From Pteria penguin (Eukaryota > Mollusca > Bivalvia > Pterioida > Pteriidae): DNA of 64,000 nucleotides. The stretch covers positions 18,549,570 through 18,613,569 of the forward strand of contig CM068582.1 in assembly GCA_035048485.1 (NCBI GenBank), in the 5' to 3' direction. Under the pieces are notes generated by a model. The model had not been told where the DNA came from, searched no databases, and worked only from the letters and a program-made list of their open reading frames with translations. Positions within the stretch are counted from its first letter, which is position 1. Each line of letters opens with the position of its first letter. The position numbers were made by a program, and so were the translations under genes. Below are positions 23,036-34,379 of the stretch, one piece after another.

Positions 23036-23203
23036 CATCTTACGTTATCGTCTATTTTTTTTCTAAGGTTCCCTGGGTTGTTGGGACATGCCTGTGGAAG
23101 CCTTTTCGTTCTCGGATACGTTTGTTTTTAATTCTCTGGGTACTAAACTATCATTACTAGATAATGGTTCAAGAGGTTTGACATTTGGAGAAACAGTATT
23201 GAT

Positions 23204-24240
23204 CTACATGGGTTCTTCAAGGGTTTCAGGGGTAACCATGGTATCTATAAGGGTACTAGCATTAGTCGGACTCTCACTCTCTGGAACTATTACCGGGTTT
23301 AATTGTTTTTCACCCGAGTCAAGCAGTTCATGTGTAGTGTCACGACTTCGTATTCGCCTGCGAAGTTCCATTACCGTAATGTCATCCTCGTCAGATGCAG
23401 TCCATAGCAGTTTCTTCAGTGTCTCAGTTTTCGTCTTCTGTTTCTTCTGGAAGTACGACATATGTACTTTTTCTAGTGCTGTTTCCTTCGGAGTCCTTAG
23501 GAATCCTCCATTCGTCTATCTTGGCTAATCGCATATGTCTTGCATGTGTCTTGGTGGTTGACCCATCTAATTGATTTCTCACACGGAAACTAACAGGTCC
23601 CATTTGATCTATTATCCTGTAGTAGGGAGTCCATTTGCTGTCCAGTTTGTTAAGTCTTCTGTGGTTCCTTATGTACACTGGATCTCCTATCTTAAGATTT
23701 TCCTCAGTTGCGTTACAATCGCAATATTCTTTTTGTTTTCTTTTTGCTTCCTTTAGATTCCTGTGTACTAAAGTGAAAGCTTTATGTTGTTCTTGAAGGT
23801 CTATCTGGTGCTGGCCTTCACCCATGTATCTTCGTCTTGGTTCAGTATGGTATACAAGGGTAATACAACATCTCTGTTGTCAAGTAAGTAAAATGGTGAA
23901 AACTTGGTTGACTCGTATTGCTGCCAAGGAGTATAAATCTTGAGTATAAATCTACAAAGGATACAATGTATCTGTTTCCTGATAATGTCGTTGGATACGG
24001 TCTGAAAGATAGAATCCGATCTTGACAAACGGATGGGGTGGTATGTGTGTCTCCTGCTGTAAGGGTTTCGTTTTCTTTTAACTCCTGGTCTGGCACAATA
24101 TACACATTTCTTTGTGTTCGTTTATTTTCTTGTAAAGAAGTGGAAAATTATATTTTTTCTTGATTGCATCAAACGTTTTATCTAATGCCATGTGTCCAGA
24201 TTTTCGTGGTGTTGTTCTATCACAAAATTTTCCATGTCGT
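23204..24240 (-). pseudogene. Gypsy integrase fragments and C-terminal tail
   Basis: The 134-codon frame at 23825-23424 carries the integrase C-terminal domain: 'HRNLKEAKRKQKEYCD' and 'GDPVYIRNHRR...LDSKWTPYYRI', the usual (P)xKLxPKWxGPY-like region, then 'KTHARHMRLA'. A following frame (23461-23204) gives an acidic, Ser/Thr-rich tail ('DEDDITVMELRRRIRSRD') typical of chromodomain-less gypsy proteins. Upstream, 24180-24080 has the zinc-binding end (CILC) and 24105-23842 retains a short core piece and a 'KFSPFYLL' block. Frame changes near 23440 and 23840 and the missing core make it inactive. Confidence 0.8.
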
Positions 24241-24462
24241 TGAGGACGTAAAGTCTTAAGATGGGGTCATCTAAGTCCGTCATAGAAAGATGATACATCA
24301 ATCCTTCCATCTCTAAGAAACTCATTCTTCATTTCCTTTGTAAATGCTTTTCCCTTTTATTAACCTCTCCTTGAGTTTTGTTATTTCTTCATCTTGTTGT
24401 TGTGTCTCAAGTATGCTTTTGTACTGACATGATATATATACTTCAAATTTTCAGTCATCAAA

Positions 24463-24694
24463 TTCAGAAAATCACTTTAAAACTAAGGAGTACCTCCCTC
24501 ATGCATAGCTCTGTTCTTAGATAGATTCTTTTGTTCACTTTTCGGTCATTTTGGCTTCAACATTGCTCTTCAAATATTTATATATTTTGAGAATTCCAAC
24601 CATTCGGCCACGAACATCACTGAAGAGACATAACTTGTCGAAATGCGCATATGGTGCACAAATTTAAAAAGTATATATGTTCTATATTTATTAT
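24463..24694 (+). mobile_element. 232-bp hammerhead-bearing unit, copy 2 (inserted in the gypsy remnant)
   Basis: It is homologous over its whole length to the reverse complement of 6642-6873: 'TCCCTCATGCATAGCTCTG', 'TTCACTTTTCGGTCATTTTGGCTTCAACATTGC', then the ribozyme-like core and 'GTATATATGTTCTATATTTAT'. It separates the RNase H and integrase parts of the minus-strand gypsy element. A third, more diverged relative lies near 29083-29205. Confidence 0.8.
24620..24658 (+). ncRNA. Hammerhead ribozyme-like core, copy 2 (best preserved)
   Basis: CTGAAGA (24620-24626), stem II GACA-TAACT-TGTC (24627-24639), GAAA (24640-24643) and stem III TGCGC-ATATG-GTGCA (24644-24658; five pairs including one G-U). 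This is the conserved CUGANGA / stem II / GAAA / stem III order of a type I hammerhead. The nucleotide after stem III is C, not the usual U-H pair, and I cannot draw a clear stem I, so self-cleavage is doubtful. The sequence is close to the hammerheads reported in Penelope-like elements (established knowledge of that family). Confidence 0.65.
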
Positions 24695-24805
24695 GTCAAT
24701 ATCTCTTGGGAGGTCAAGTTCCGGTTTAACTATGTCTTCTTGTGGTTGTGTTTTACTGGCAGCAAAATCCTTGGGGTTGAATTCCTTGGAGTTAATTATA
24801 CCAAC

Positions 24806-24988
24806 CTAAAACCTGTCATCAATATCCGGTTCCTCAAGATGCTCGTCTCCTTCTTGGTTCTTAGTGATGTTATGAGGCACTCGCGATAGTAAGTCAGCAC
24901 AATGGTTTTCCTGTCCCTGGACATATTCCACCTTACAGTCATATCCGGCTATACTTAGTGCCCATAGTTGTATCTTCTTATTTTGCAT
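24806..24988 (-). pseudogene. Gypsy RNase H C-terminal fragment
   Basis: A 60-codon open frame begins with 'MQNKKIQLWALSIAGYD' and contains 'CKVEYVQGQENHCADLLSRVP', the standard end of Ty3/gypsy RNase H leading into the tether region. It then ends at a stop. The preceding catalytic parts of RNase H are deleted: the sequence jumps from a truncated post-RT block (near 25000-25100) to this segment. Confidence 0.8.
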
Positions 24989-25117
24989 AGGTGAATCTAA
25001 GATGAACTTTAGAGAAATAAGGAGTAAATCTTCTGTAGTAACTACACATACCGATGAAACCTCTTATCTCTCTGACTGTCTTGGGAGTCGGCAAGATTCT
25101 TATGGCTTCTACTTTCC

Positions 25118-25399
25118 TCATGTCCGGTTTAACTCTTTACTAATAATAAATCCCACGTAATCTGTTTCCTCCTGGAAGAAAGTACATTTCTTGAGTTTTA
25201 ACTTCAAACCATGTTTCCTTATTCTATCGAATTTCTCTTGTATGTGTCTAAGATGTTCTTCTTCGTCTCTAGAAAATATCACAATGTCATCCAAGTAAGC
25301 GATTGAAAATTCCTCACAGCCTTGTAGAAGCATATGATGGAGTGAGATCAGGTGCCTGGGGAGAGTGAGCATCTCCTCCTTGCTAATAATACCCGTCAC
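25118..25399 (-). pseudogene. Gypsy reverse transcriptase palm/thumb fragment
   Basis: The frame contains 'FSIAYLDDIVIFS' with the YLDD catalytic box, followed by 'HLRHIQ..FDRIRKHGLKLKLKKCTFF' and 'YVGFIISKE'. These are the conserved RT blocks 5-7 of Ty3/gypsy elements. The first ~25 codons of the frame are not RT but translate the dispersed repeat fused at about 25331. The blocks before YLDD are absent. Confidence 0.85.
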
Positions 25400-25515
25400 A
25401 TATACCTAGTAGAAAGAGTCAAATCATGTAAATTCCATATATTTTTTATATGGAGAAGTCTCGTATAGAAGGTGTCAAATCTGTGTAAAATGATCGGAAT
25501 CGGTCTCAGTCCAGA
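25331..25515. repeat. Dispersed ~190-bp repeat, copy 2
   Basis: Same orientation and sequence family as 9506-9712. Its left edge coincides with the point where gypsy RT homology ends. Confidence 0.85.
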
Positions 25516-26585
25516 ATATAATTCAAAGGTCTGGATAACGAGATATCATATTGAGTAATAAGAGTCTCGTAACGACCATAGTTGACGTTGTTAGTCTAGC
25601 ACATATATAACCCTGATTGAGTGGCCTTGCTCTCAGAACAAAATCATTGTAATTTGAACATGCTCTGGAATAACGTATTAACTGAGATAAAGTATGTCTG
25701 GATATTATCTGTGACCTGCATTCTGCAGGAAACAAAGGTTTGTACGGTGTTTTTGATCGTTAGTACGCGGGGGTGTCAAATCACGAAAATCCGAATAACG
25801 TAAAGAAGGGCTGAGAAGAGATTCTGGCGAGTGGCAATAGTAAACGACAGCATAATAAAACGGCCACGTGCAAGAATATCAAAATAGATTGATACAGTAC
25901 AGTCAATGAGTTTTGGAGAAATGGTACAAAACACAATGGGAGAAACTCCCGAAATCACAATGGGAATCTACGTGGAAATTCATTCAAACCTTTGTAAAAT
26001 ACACAGTGTATTGAATTTACCCCTGTATGCAGTTCACTACGCAGGTGGCAAAATTTGAAATAAAAACGCCAAGACTGTGTTGTTTTAGCGCTATGCGCTG
26101 ATTGGTCAGCATTAATTTCTATTGAAACGGTTCAGCTCATACTTTGGTGGTGGTGAAGTATTAGCCGAACTGTTTCGATAGAAATTAGGTCAGCATGTAC
26201 ATGTATACATGTACATATCATGTTCATGCAGACAGGATCATGTTTGGTGGTTGTAATAATAAAACCTTGATTTATTGCTATTAAAGAGGTACTAAAGTAA
26301 ATATTTAAATATTACCACGATATTGCTAGTATGAAGTTTCACGAAGAAATATTTCAAATTTTTAGAGAAATCAATAGATTTGTTTTCCGATTCCGCGTCG
26401 ACGTCCGCGTACTAGTTTTAGTGTTGGTCGATTGCGACTTCAGACATTCGACTGACGGAGATTATGTATCCACCCGAAGAACATTGATATTAACAAAAGA
26501 AACACTCCAGCGGCTCAAAATATGAACTCAGATTAACTGTTTTGAATCCCTTAGAATATAAAAAAAATCCTTTTGAGAAATTTTC
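25516..26585. other. Unannotated; contains a small inverted repeat and a 22-bp palindrome
   Basis: 'TAATTTCTATTGAAACGGTTCAGCT' (about 26114-26138) is inverted at about 26162-26187 with few mismatches and a ~25-bp loop. A perfect 22-bp palindrome of alternating ATGTAC/GTACAT units lies at 26195-26216. No gene is supported; the 64-codon frame at 26331 has no family resemblance. Confidence 0.5.
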
Positions 26586-26850
26586 AACAAATATCGACAA
26601 AATTAATTGCTTCCTCAAGGCTAAACATCACGAGCCTCTCGTAAATTACTAGTACATTAGGTACTGTATACCTATGCTGCAGACGAATTTTAAAAATATC
26701 TACACGCAGTGAGTACAGCTTCTTATCTGACTTTACCGCCTGTGCTATAAATAACACTTGCTGAGCAGGGAATAGCCTCTACAAAATGGCGGTGGTCACT
26801 TGTCGCGCAGCGATAGCAAACAAGAACAGGTAACTCCAGTCTGTCTTAAA
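26586..26850 (+). promoter_or_regulatory. TATA/splice-donor segment, copy 1 (duplicated at 36530-36790)
   Basis: Shared blocks are 'GCTAAACATCACG', 'CTGCAGACGAATT', 'CCTGTGCTATAAATAACAC' and 'CAGGTAACT'. In this copy a TATA-like box (TATAAATA, about 26745) precedes a short frame starting ATGGCGGTGGTC that ends exactly at a donor-like CAG|GTAACT (about 26829). That order would fit a promoter plus first exon. The second copy lacks the ATG stretch. It could equally be the end of an unknown repeat. Confidence 0.35.
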
Positions 26851-27232
26851 CAAAGATAGCTTTTTAAAAAAGCTTAGGTTGCAATCGGAATATCATTAAA
26901 TGTTCAAGATGTTAGTCACAAAGCCAAATAGCTTTATTTAAATAGGAATTACTTGTTTTTGCGCAGTTGTGGATTTTCCCGCTACAATTTCTAAATGCAC
27001 GCCTAATGTTTTCCTTATTAGGGAAGTAGCATGCGTATATATCACATGGTCTTCCCCATATCTGGAAAAGTTCCCAACACGGCATAAAATGTAGCAGCCG
27101 AGAGAGTTTTGAAATTGCCTACAAAATTTAATGCGGATGTAAAGAATGATAGCATGGATTAAGACAGAATTTTAGATTGAACGCATGAAAAATAAATTAA
27201 GTAGAACTCACATGTGAAGATTTTATTTCAAA

Positions 27233-27451
27233 TCAACCGATAAAGTGCGATTGTGATTCACTATCGGCTTGCGTCATTACGGCGAACGGCATGGCGTTGT
27301 AGCCCTTACACGTGCACATAATAGACCGAATAATATCTATTGTGTAAGGACGATATGTAGAAGCTGTTAGCCCAATTGTCAGTGTTAGTAGTGTAGACAA
27401 AAACTGTAACGTAGACCATATCTTAAAACAAATTAAGCATAAGGCTTCCAT
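27233..27451 (-). CDS. Possible small ORF with hydrophobic N-terminus (weak)
   Basis: A 72-codon frame starts with about 30 mostly hydrophobic residues ('LICFKIWSTLQFLSTLLTLTIG'), which would fit a signal peptide or membrane anchor, and then becomes polar. I do not recognise a family. There is no splice or promoter evidence, and frames of this size arise by chance here, so it is listed only as a candidate. Confidence 0.15.
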   Translation of the reverse strand: MEALCLICFKIWSTLQFLSTLLTLTIGLTASTYRPYTIDIIRSIMCTCKGYNAMPFAVMTQADSESQSHFIG

Positions 27452-28519
<1,068 letters not shown>

Positions 28520-28827
28520 CATTTGCTCGCGTGCGTTTCCGACACCGGAATTTCAGTTAGGCAGCATTCCTTTCCTTGAATGGAAAAATTTGACTTTTCT
28601 TGTCTCCTTCGTGTGTTCGTGCGTGTATATTTATGTTATTTACTCCTCGACTTGAACGGTTGTTGCGACGGGTGTTTCATGCGACCAGGGGACGCTTACT
28701 CCTCCCAGGAACCTGGTCTCACCTCAATTTTATCGAGGTTCGCATTTGTCTGAATATGACACTATTCACGATATTGTCCTTTTATTCCATGGACTATTAA
28801 ATATGGTTTACCCTTCGGTACTTCTTC

Positions 28828-28848
28828 GGGGGGGGGGGGGGGGGGGGG
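28828..28848. repeat. Poly-G tract
   Basis: An uninterrupted run of about 20 G. Shorter A(n)G(n) tracts occur at 13119, 13938, 14251, 20803 and 29666, several of them inside GCTCAC-family repeats. Confidence 0.9.
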
Positions 28849-29082
28849 TTGTTTATTTTAATAGTACATCAACAATTCTGGATTAAAGTTAATGAAAAAT
28901 TCCTTTTAAGAAATTTTGAAGTTTCTACTTTGGATTTTCGACAATATATACAACTCTACCTCGTGACAATTAAAAGCTGTTGTCTTTCATAAACTGGTGT
29001 TCAGCAAAAAAATTAAATCATACCTCTGTTCTTCAGTTATATAGATATCAGAACATATATATGTAATAATTTTGTATATCAG

Positions 29083-29205
29083 ATGCGTGTTTCGACAACT
29101 TAATTCTCTCCAGTGATGCTCATGGCCGAATGATAGGAATCCAAATAATATTACACATATCTGAAGAGCAGAGTTAAAACCAAAATGGCCGAAAATGTAA
29201 CGTCT
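29083..29205 (-). ncRNA. Diverged third relative of the hammerhead-bearing unit
   Basis: Read on the minus strand it keeps the unit's order: 'TTTTCGGCCATTTTGG', 'CTCTTCAGA', 'CATTCGGCCATGAGCATCA', CTGGAGA (29113-29107; CUGANGA with one change), TTGTC-GAAAC (29098-29089) and 'ACGCATCTG'. The 5' half of stem II no longer pairs well with TTGTC. It is a degraded copy and very unlikely to cleave. Confidence 0.5.
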
Positions 29206-29439
29206 GGATTTTTCTCAAACATACAATATGATAGTAATGCCATCACATTTTGATGGATAATATTCATGTTCAATTTAATGCCAAGATTTATAAATGCTAG
29301 CGATTATATCCCTTAATTTTACTGGACTAATAGACTCGTTCCAAAATTTATAGAGAAATCTGTTGGAAATCTTTTTCCACAATTTGAGAAAGTTGATGAA
29401 AATTGAAAAGTTCTAACCCTTATTATATATTGGGGTAAT

Positions 29440-30420
29440 TAAGGGGACAACGAGCCGAAAGCCCTGTGGTCGACCCAAGATGGTTCAGACCTTGAAACTG
29501 ACACTGACCTCAGCGATACATTCTTTGTTCAGAGCCATGACAACACGTTGCCTGTGAACCTAAATGATGGTTCCCTTCATGGCAAACTTTTGCAGCTCAA
29601 TAAAGGTCAAGATACTTTAAGCCATGAGCAGTTATCAGCATAAAGATTTAGATATCATCCAGCTAAAAAAAAAAAGGGGGGGGGCTCTTCCACCAGATGA
29701 GGCGGACAAGGTTCCAGAATGTTTTACCGGAAGAATGGTAATTTGCTCCCCTACAGCATATCCCTGCCTTTGAAGAGCCATTTAGTCATGTGTTAGTTGA
29801 CTGTGTAGAGCCTCTTCCAAGAAAACAGTCAGGAAATGTGTATTTACTTACCATTATGCGTGCATCCACACGCTTTCCTGGAGCGATTTGTCTTACAAAT
29901 ATGAAGGCAAAAACAATAGTGAAGGCCCTTACGAACTTTTTTCAGTTTTTTAGATGCACCCAAAGCTCTTCGGTCGGATCAAGGCGCAATGATCATATCT
30001 AAGTTATTTCAGCATGTTATGTACGAGTAAGGAATAAAATAGTGCTTACCATCATGAATCTCAGGGAGCGCTTAAACGATTCCATCTGACCCTTAAAACC
30101 AACATCAGAACATTTTGTTTTCAGTATGAAAAAGACTGGGATGAAGGGGTTCACCTACCTTTGTTTGTTGTGCGTGAAACAGTTCAGGAATCCCTTCGAT
30201 TTAGTCCCATTGAGTTGGTGTTTGGTCACACAGTTAGGGGACCTTTGAAGTTATTGAAAGAAAAATGGTTGACTGAGACTACTGGCATGAATCTTTTGGT
30301 CTATGTGTCTAGTTTTAAAGAACGATTGAACAATGTATGTAAAGTTGCTCAAGAAAATTTAACAAGTGAAGGTTTGGTATGATAAGAATGCCAGGAGTAG
30401 AACAAATAACAAAGATTAAA
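29440..30420 (+). pseudogene. Ty3/gypsy pol remnant: RNase H-integrase spacer and integrase, frameshifted
   Basis: The frame at 29790-30002 gives the integrase core start ('VLVDCVEPLPRKQSGNVYLLTIM'). The SDQG block of the second catalytic Asp survives in another frame (29973-29984). The frame at 30161-30382 gives the core end: 'FVVRETVQESLRFSPIELVFGHTVRGPLKLL', a well-known gypsy integrase block. The upstream part (29440-29700) resembles the spacer before the zinc finger and is interrupted by an A(n)G(n) tract. At least three frame changes. It is a different lineage from the minus-strand copy at 23-25 kb. Confidence 0.8.
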
Positions 30421-30963
30421 CATTTCAAACTACAAATGTATAACGATGTGGTTTATGAACGGAATTTTTATTCATACTCTCTTCTATCTGAACAACGGGT
30501 TGTTTTGGGACTTACAGTTTTCGCAATCGCACATTCTCGGACCTCTCCGGCGAGCTCATTGGCTTTTCCCAGTTCACGACGGAAAGGCCCAAGGTACCCG
30601 ATTGCATTTTTCATTGATTATATGCCCTTCTCCCAGTTTTCATGTCATCGGTTTGTAGGAGAGGGTCAGAGGCACTCATCAAAAGTTGGAATTTCCACAA
30701 ATCTCCGAAATTGAGAAAAGGGCAGAGAATCTTGGACTATTTTCATTGCAGTACACTGCCGTTACTGAGAATTAAGGACGTATGTGAAAAACATCATAAC
30801 CCAGCATGTAGCCTTCACTAAAGGGATAATGTGTTGCTTGGAACATTGTTGCTTTTAGTTCATCAATCTTATCGCATAATTTGAAAAACTAATCTAGCCT
30901 TCAAATATACAAATCATTATATAAAATAATAAAAACACCAAATTTGAAAGGATGGACACTCAT

Positions 30964-31130
30964 GCAGTGGCGGATCCAGGATTTCCGAAAAGGGGGGAGG
31001 GGGGTTCACATATGTATTAGCCAAACTACTCGGCCATTTGGCCATTTATGGTGTCAAATCTGTATTTTTACTTGTAAATATGTGACGGAAGAGGATGCCT
31101 TCCCCCTTCCTGAACCCGCAACTGCTATTG
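30964..31130. mobile_element. MITE-like repeat with GTGGCGGATCCAG terminus
   Basis: Begins CAGTGGCGGATCCAGGATTTC, followed by a G-rich run, then 'CACATATGTATTA.CCAAACTA.TCGGCCATTT', and ends in a diverged inverted form of the start (CCCGCAACTGC). Partial relatives: 38208-38341 and the end at 42550-42604. Confidence 0.7.
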
Positions 31131-31169
31131 AATCACATAATGGAATAATCTTATGAGCAGGTTCCTCAG

Positions 31170-31440
31170 AAGCCGGCGTGGCCTAGTGGTATCGCGCTTG
31201 CCCCTGATCGTAAGGTCGGGGTTCGAGTCCAATTTTGGTCATGCCGGTGTCCTGTCTTTCGGATGAGACAGTGAAAACCGAGGCCTCGTGTCGTGGTATG
31301 CATGGCACATTAAAGATCCCTCACTGCTTCGGGTGCGTCCGTTGCAAAGGTCAAAATTTGTATGTCATGCATCAGGCAGATGTCGTCCCCATATACGTGA
31401 AATATTCGTGGTGTGATGTTAAACATAAATCAATCAATCA
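31170..31440 (+). mobile_element. tRNA-derived SINE (family A)
   Basis: A box TGGCCTAGTGG (31179-31189), B box GGTTCGAGTCC (31220-31230), family body and ATCAATCAATCA tail. A candidate duplication AGGTT[C/T]CTC[A/T]G flanks it (31159-31169, 31440-31450; two mismatches). An apparent deletion of a few bases lies between the boxes (CGCGCTTGCCCCTGATCG). Confidence 0.9.
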
Positions 31441-31659
31441 GGTTTCTCTGTGCACTACCTTATTTTTATTCGTTTGCAATACTCAACCCACAACAAGATG
31501 TGAGTAGGAGTATCTTTCAGAGCCTCGGGTCCTTTAATTCTTTTTTATCAAAGGTGCCTGTACGGCAATGTTTCGGAAATATTCAGACAACTTTTTGAAA
31601 AATAATGAAATTTCAATCGAGAATGGTCCTAATAACGGACCTGACTTGAAGAATAAAAA

Positions 31660-32100
31660 GAACACTGATCATACACATATGTGTATGTCTGCCCATCCAT
31701 CTGAGTTCATATTCATTTTAACTTGATCATCTTTCACACGATTATTCGACAGGTCAAGGTATATCGGACAAAGTTTAATTCTGAAAGGTCAAGGTTGAGA
31801 GAAATAAAATTCTCATTTCTCGTTAACCTTTGAATTTGGATTTTTGTATCATATTTTACACATATCCTAGTTTCAAAATATCAAGGTATTTTGAACAAGA
31901 ATCATTTAGTATCATACCTGATAGTTCAAGGTCAAAAGGAAATATTTGATATCTCATATAAAGACCACTCATGATCTATCGGAAAGAAGTCGAAGTCAAA
32001 GACTGAAAAGTAGGTTAGGGGATTATTGAATAACTTTTGTTGCCCTTGATTAAAGTTTAAACATATTTTTCCCTGAGCAAAGCTGCCTTGTTTAGATCAC
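31660..32100. repeat. Degenerate 'AGGTCAAGGT' repeat segment
   Basis: A CATACACATATGTGTATG palindrome and a 'CTGCCCATCCATCTG' leader are followed by diverged units with 'GGTCAAGGTATATCGGACAAAG', 'GGTCAAGGTTGAGAG' and 'AGTTCAAGGTCAAAAGG'. It resembles the core-repeat elements elsewhere but the ends are unclear. Confidence 0.45.
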
Positions 32101-33245
32101 CTGAGTCAATCATTTCCATCATCCAAGAAAAGGTCAGAGCCACTTGCCTAACCCATGTATTTTCGTATTCTTTATGACAACACAAGTTGTATGGTAAATC
32201 CCTCTAGTCATCCCATCCCCCTCATTTGATGAAATCGCTCGATACTTTGTATGTTAACTGACTTCAGTTTCTTAAAATATTATCATGAAATTTTTACTTT
32301 TTTGCATAGCACATACAGTGTGCATGCAATGGTTAATATTCAAAAACGGTAATCCATAAAACAATATGTATATTATAATGAAAAGTGTGAAAAATGTATA
32401 CATTACTTCAAATTATTTCTAAGTTAGATTTTCTTAATTTGTATAATTTCTTTGAATACAATGCCACCTCTTAACAGTATTGTTAGTAATTTGATTAGAA
32501 ACTTGCTGTCTTGAATTAAGCGACATATGTATTTTGCCTTTCGGTTTTGCTCATGGTAATCTGGGTAAGGCCTGCAGTCATTATAAGTAAATGAAAGCAG
32601 ACCTCGGAACGAAGATTTAGCTCACAAACAATTTTAAAAGTGATATAAACAAAAAAGAATGAAGTTTGGCAAAACATTACGGCGATCATAAAACGTTCAT
32701 CTCATATATCCTTATGGTATGCTGGATGTACTCGTATTTTATGTCATTTTGCAAATGCAATGCAAAACACTGCTATTCTTCAATTAATGCAAATTTTAGT
32801 ACATGTACATACATGCATACATACGTACGTAGGTACATGCGTGCGTACGTGTGTGTGTGCGTGCATACATACAGACAGACAGATTTTTGATTTCAGGAAA
32901 ATCTGGAGAATAATTCACATGTCCCTGTTAAAACTTGGGTGTCGGTAAGAAATGATCCATAGAGAGAGTAAAATTTAGAAACTTTCTTAAACCTGTTTAC
33001 AATTCTTTCTGATTTTACTGACATGACACTCTAATTTAACAAATTAAATTGGTTCACTGTTTCACTAAATTGTGTACATTACTTATGTATTACTTGCAGT
33101 GGTTAACTGGTATGACAATCATTTCTTACTAGTTAATGTTATTGCGAATTTATTATCAGTACAGCTCGGTGTTCAATAAAATTTACATACATTTTTGTAT
33201 AACTATAACCCTGACAGGTGCTAAGTGTGACATTTCATGTTATAG
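32101..33245. other. Unannotated; likely intronic upstream of the exon at 33246
   Basis: No recognised gene. A short (ACATACATGC)-like stretch and GTGTGTGTGCGTGC lie near 32803-32880. The stretch directly upstream of 33246 ends in a T-rich tract and TTATAG, which fits a 3' splice site, so at least the right part is probably intron. Confidence 0.4.
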
Positions 33246-33746
33246 GAGAAAAAGAGGATTCAAGAGACTTGGCCACAGTCTCCTTATGATGATACTGAAG
33301 AGTGTAAAAGATTACTAGAAGCATTTCAGAAGTTCGTCTTGTTTGGAAGCCCAAAAGAAAAAGAGGATGGACTGTATCCATTACCAACAAATGCATACAG
33401 ATCTGCTAATAACCACAAGAAAGTTGGAACAACAGCAAAATCTAATGGAAATAGAACGACAACAAAATCTAATGGAAATTCAGAATCTAATTTTCAAGAA
33501 ACACAACCAGACGATAGTACAGAAAACGAGGAAAACAGAACATTGAGGACAATGGAAAATGCAAAGGAACTGCCACGAAATGAGAGTAATGCATGTTTAA
33601 ATATCTCTCAAGAAAATGAGCCCGTTTCATTGATCTCTACAAGTCATAACCATGACCATGAATCCGCAAACGATCAAAGTCATAACCAGGATGACCACGA
33701 AACCGTAAACGATCAAAGTCATACACCAGAGCAATCCTCATTATAA
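33246..33746 (+). CDS. Probable terminal coding exon of an unrecognised host gene
   Basis: A 167-codon frame runs from a splice-acceptor-like ...TTTCATGTTATAG|GAG to TAA (33744-33746). An in-frame TAG directly upstream (33243-33245) means it cannot extend further and supports an exon boundary. The first ~55 residues look like folded protein ('IQETWPQSPYDDTEECKRLL', then 'FQKFVLFGSPKEK'). The rest is low-complexity: two 'TTAKSNGN/TTKSNGN' repeats, an acidic stretch and a duplicated 'SHN.D.HE..NDQSH' C-terminus, as in a disordered cytoplasmic tail. Base composition is clearly richer in GAA/AAA/AAT codons than the flanks. I do not recognise the family. The next AATAAA is at 34362. Confidence 0.6.
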   Translation, partial: EKKRIQETWPQSPYDDTEECKRLLEAFQKFVLFGSPKEKEDGLYPLPTNAYRSANNHKKVGTTAKSNGNRTTTKSNGNSESNFQETQPDDSTENEENRTLRTMENAKELPRNESNACLNISQENEPVSLISTSHNHDHESANDQSHNQDDHETVNDQSHTPEQSSL

Positions 33747-34059
33747 AGTTCTTACAAAGAAAGACAGCATATCTATATAGAAGTGCCTTGTTTATGACTT
33801 CTCATACATGCTGTTCGTGTTTGTTAAACTATATATTGTCAAACGTAAGTCAGCCAATAACTTTATTTGCAATAAGAACTGGTATTTGTAGACACTGCAT
33901 TTAGCCGATTTGCAGAATGAGACACGTATATTACGGTTATCACTTCTTGAATTCACTGTATAATCTACATTTTGACCAAATATAAAATATAAAAGAAAAT
34001 AGATTTACTTCGCATAAAATGTCTTATTTAAGTTTATTTAAACTTTAAATATTACTCTA

Positions 34060-34175
34060 AAAGTGTGGGGGCCACAAACATGGTTGTAACCCCCCCCCCA
34101 AGTTTTCAAAAAGAGGGGGTCACGTGCCCCCGCTGCCCCCCCCCCCCCCTTCTCCTACGCCCTTGCTAATGGACT
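34060..34175. repeat. G/C-tract repeat with GTAGGAG-type end (MITE-like)
   Basis: GTGGGGGCCACAAACATGG, a C-run, AGAGGGGGTCACGTG and a second C-run end in TCTCCTACGCCCTTG. The inverse of that end (CAAGGGCGTAGGAGA) resembles ends of small DNA transposons. A partner TIR is not clear on the left. Confidence 0.4.
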
Positions 34176-34361
34176 TCCGACTCTACCCTTTCGACCAAAT
34201 GACAAAGCAATGGATTTCAGTCTATGAATTGATGATGATATATCTTTCCATCTGTCTGTTAGTCTGTCCAAGGAAGTCCTTGGTCTGTTTGTCGATCACT
34301 TTTTATTGTTCTGCTATACGGTCATATTGTCCGTAGTGGATTCTTTTTAAGAAAGTAGTTC

Positions 34362-34367
34362 AATAAA
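34362..34367 (+). terminator. Candidate polyadenylation signal AATAAA
   Basis: First canonical AATAAA downstream of the stop codon at 33746, about 615 bp away and repeated at once (CAATAAATAAAT). It is a candidate for the exon at 33246; chance occurrence is possible in sequence this AT-rich. Confidence 0.3.
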
Positions 34368-34379
34368 TAAATATGAAAA

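Larger units (their letters stand above)
23036..25330 (-). mobile_element. Ty3/gypsy retrotransposon pol remnant (RT - RNase H - integrase), decayed
   Basis: Read right to left: an RT palm fragment with YLDD (25286-25297), a jump to the end of RNase H ('GQENHCADLLSR', near 24860-24925), the inserted 232-bp hammerhead unit (24463-24694), an integrase zinc-binding part ending in a CxxC, a fragment of the integrase core ('GNRYIVSFVD', near 23950-23985), a large internal gap, then the integrase C-terminal part and acidic tail (to about 23090). RT fingers, most of RNase H and the integrase catalytic core are missing. The upstream end is replaced by the dispersed repeat at 25331. No LTRs found. Confidence 0.85.

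Noticed and set aside
23088..23528. 146-codon plus-strand frame
   Set aside because: It is the antisense shadow of the gypsy polyprotein tail, which matches known integrase C-terminal features on the minus strand.
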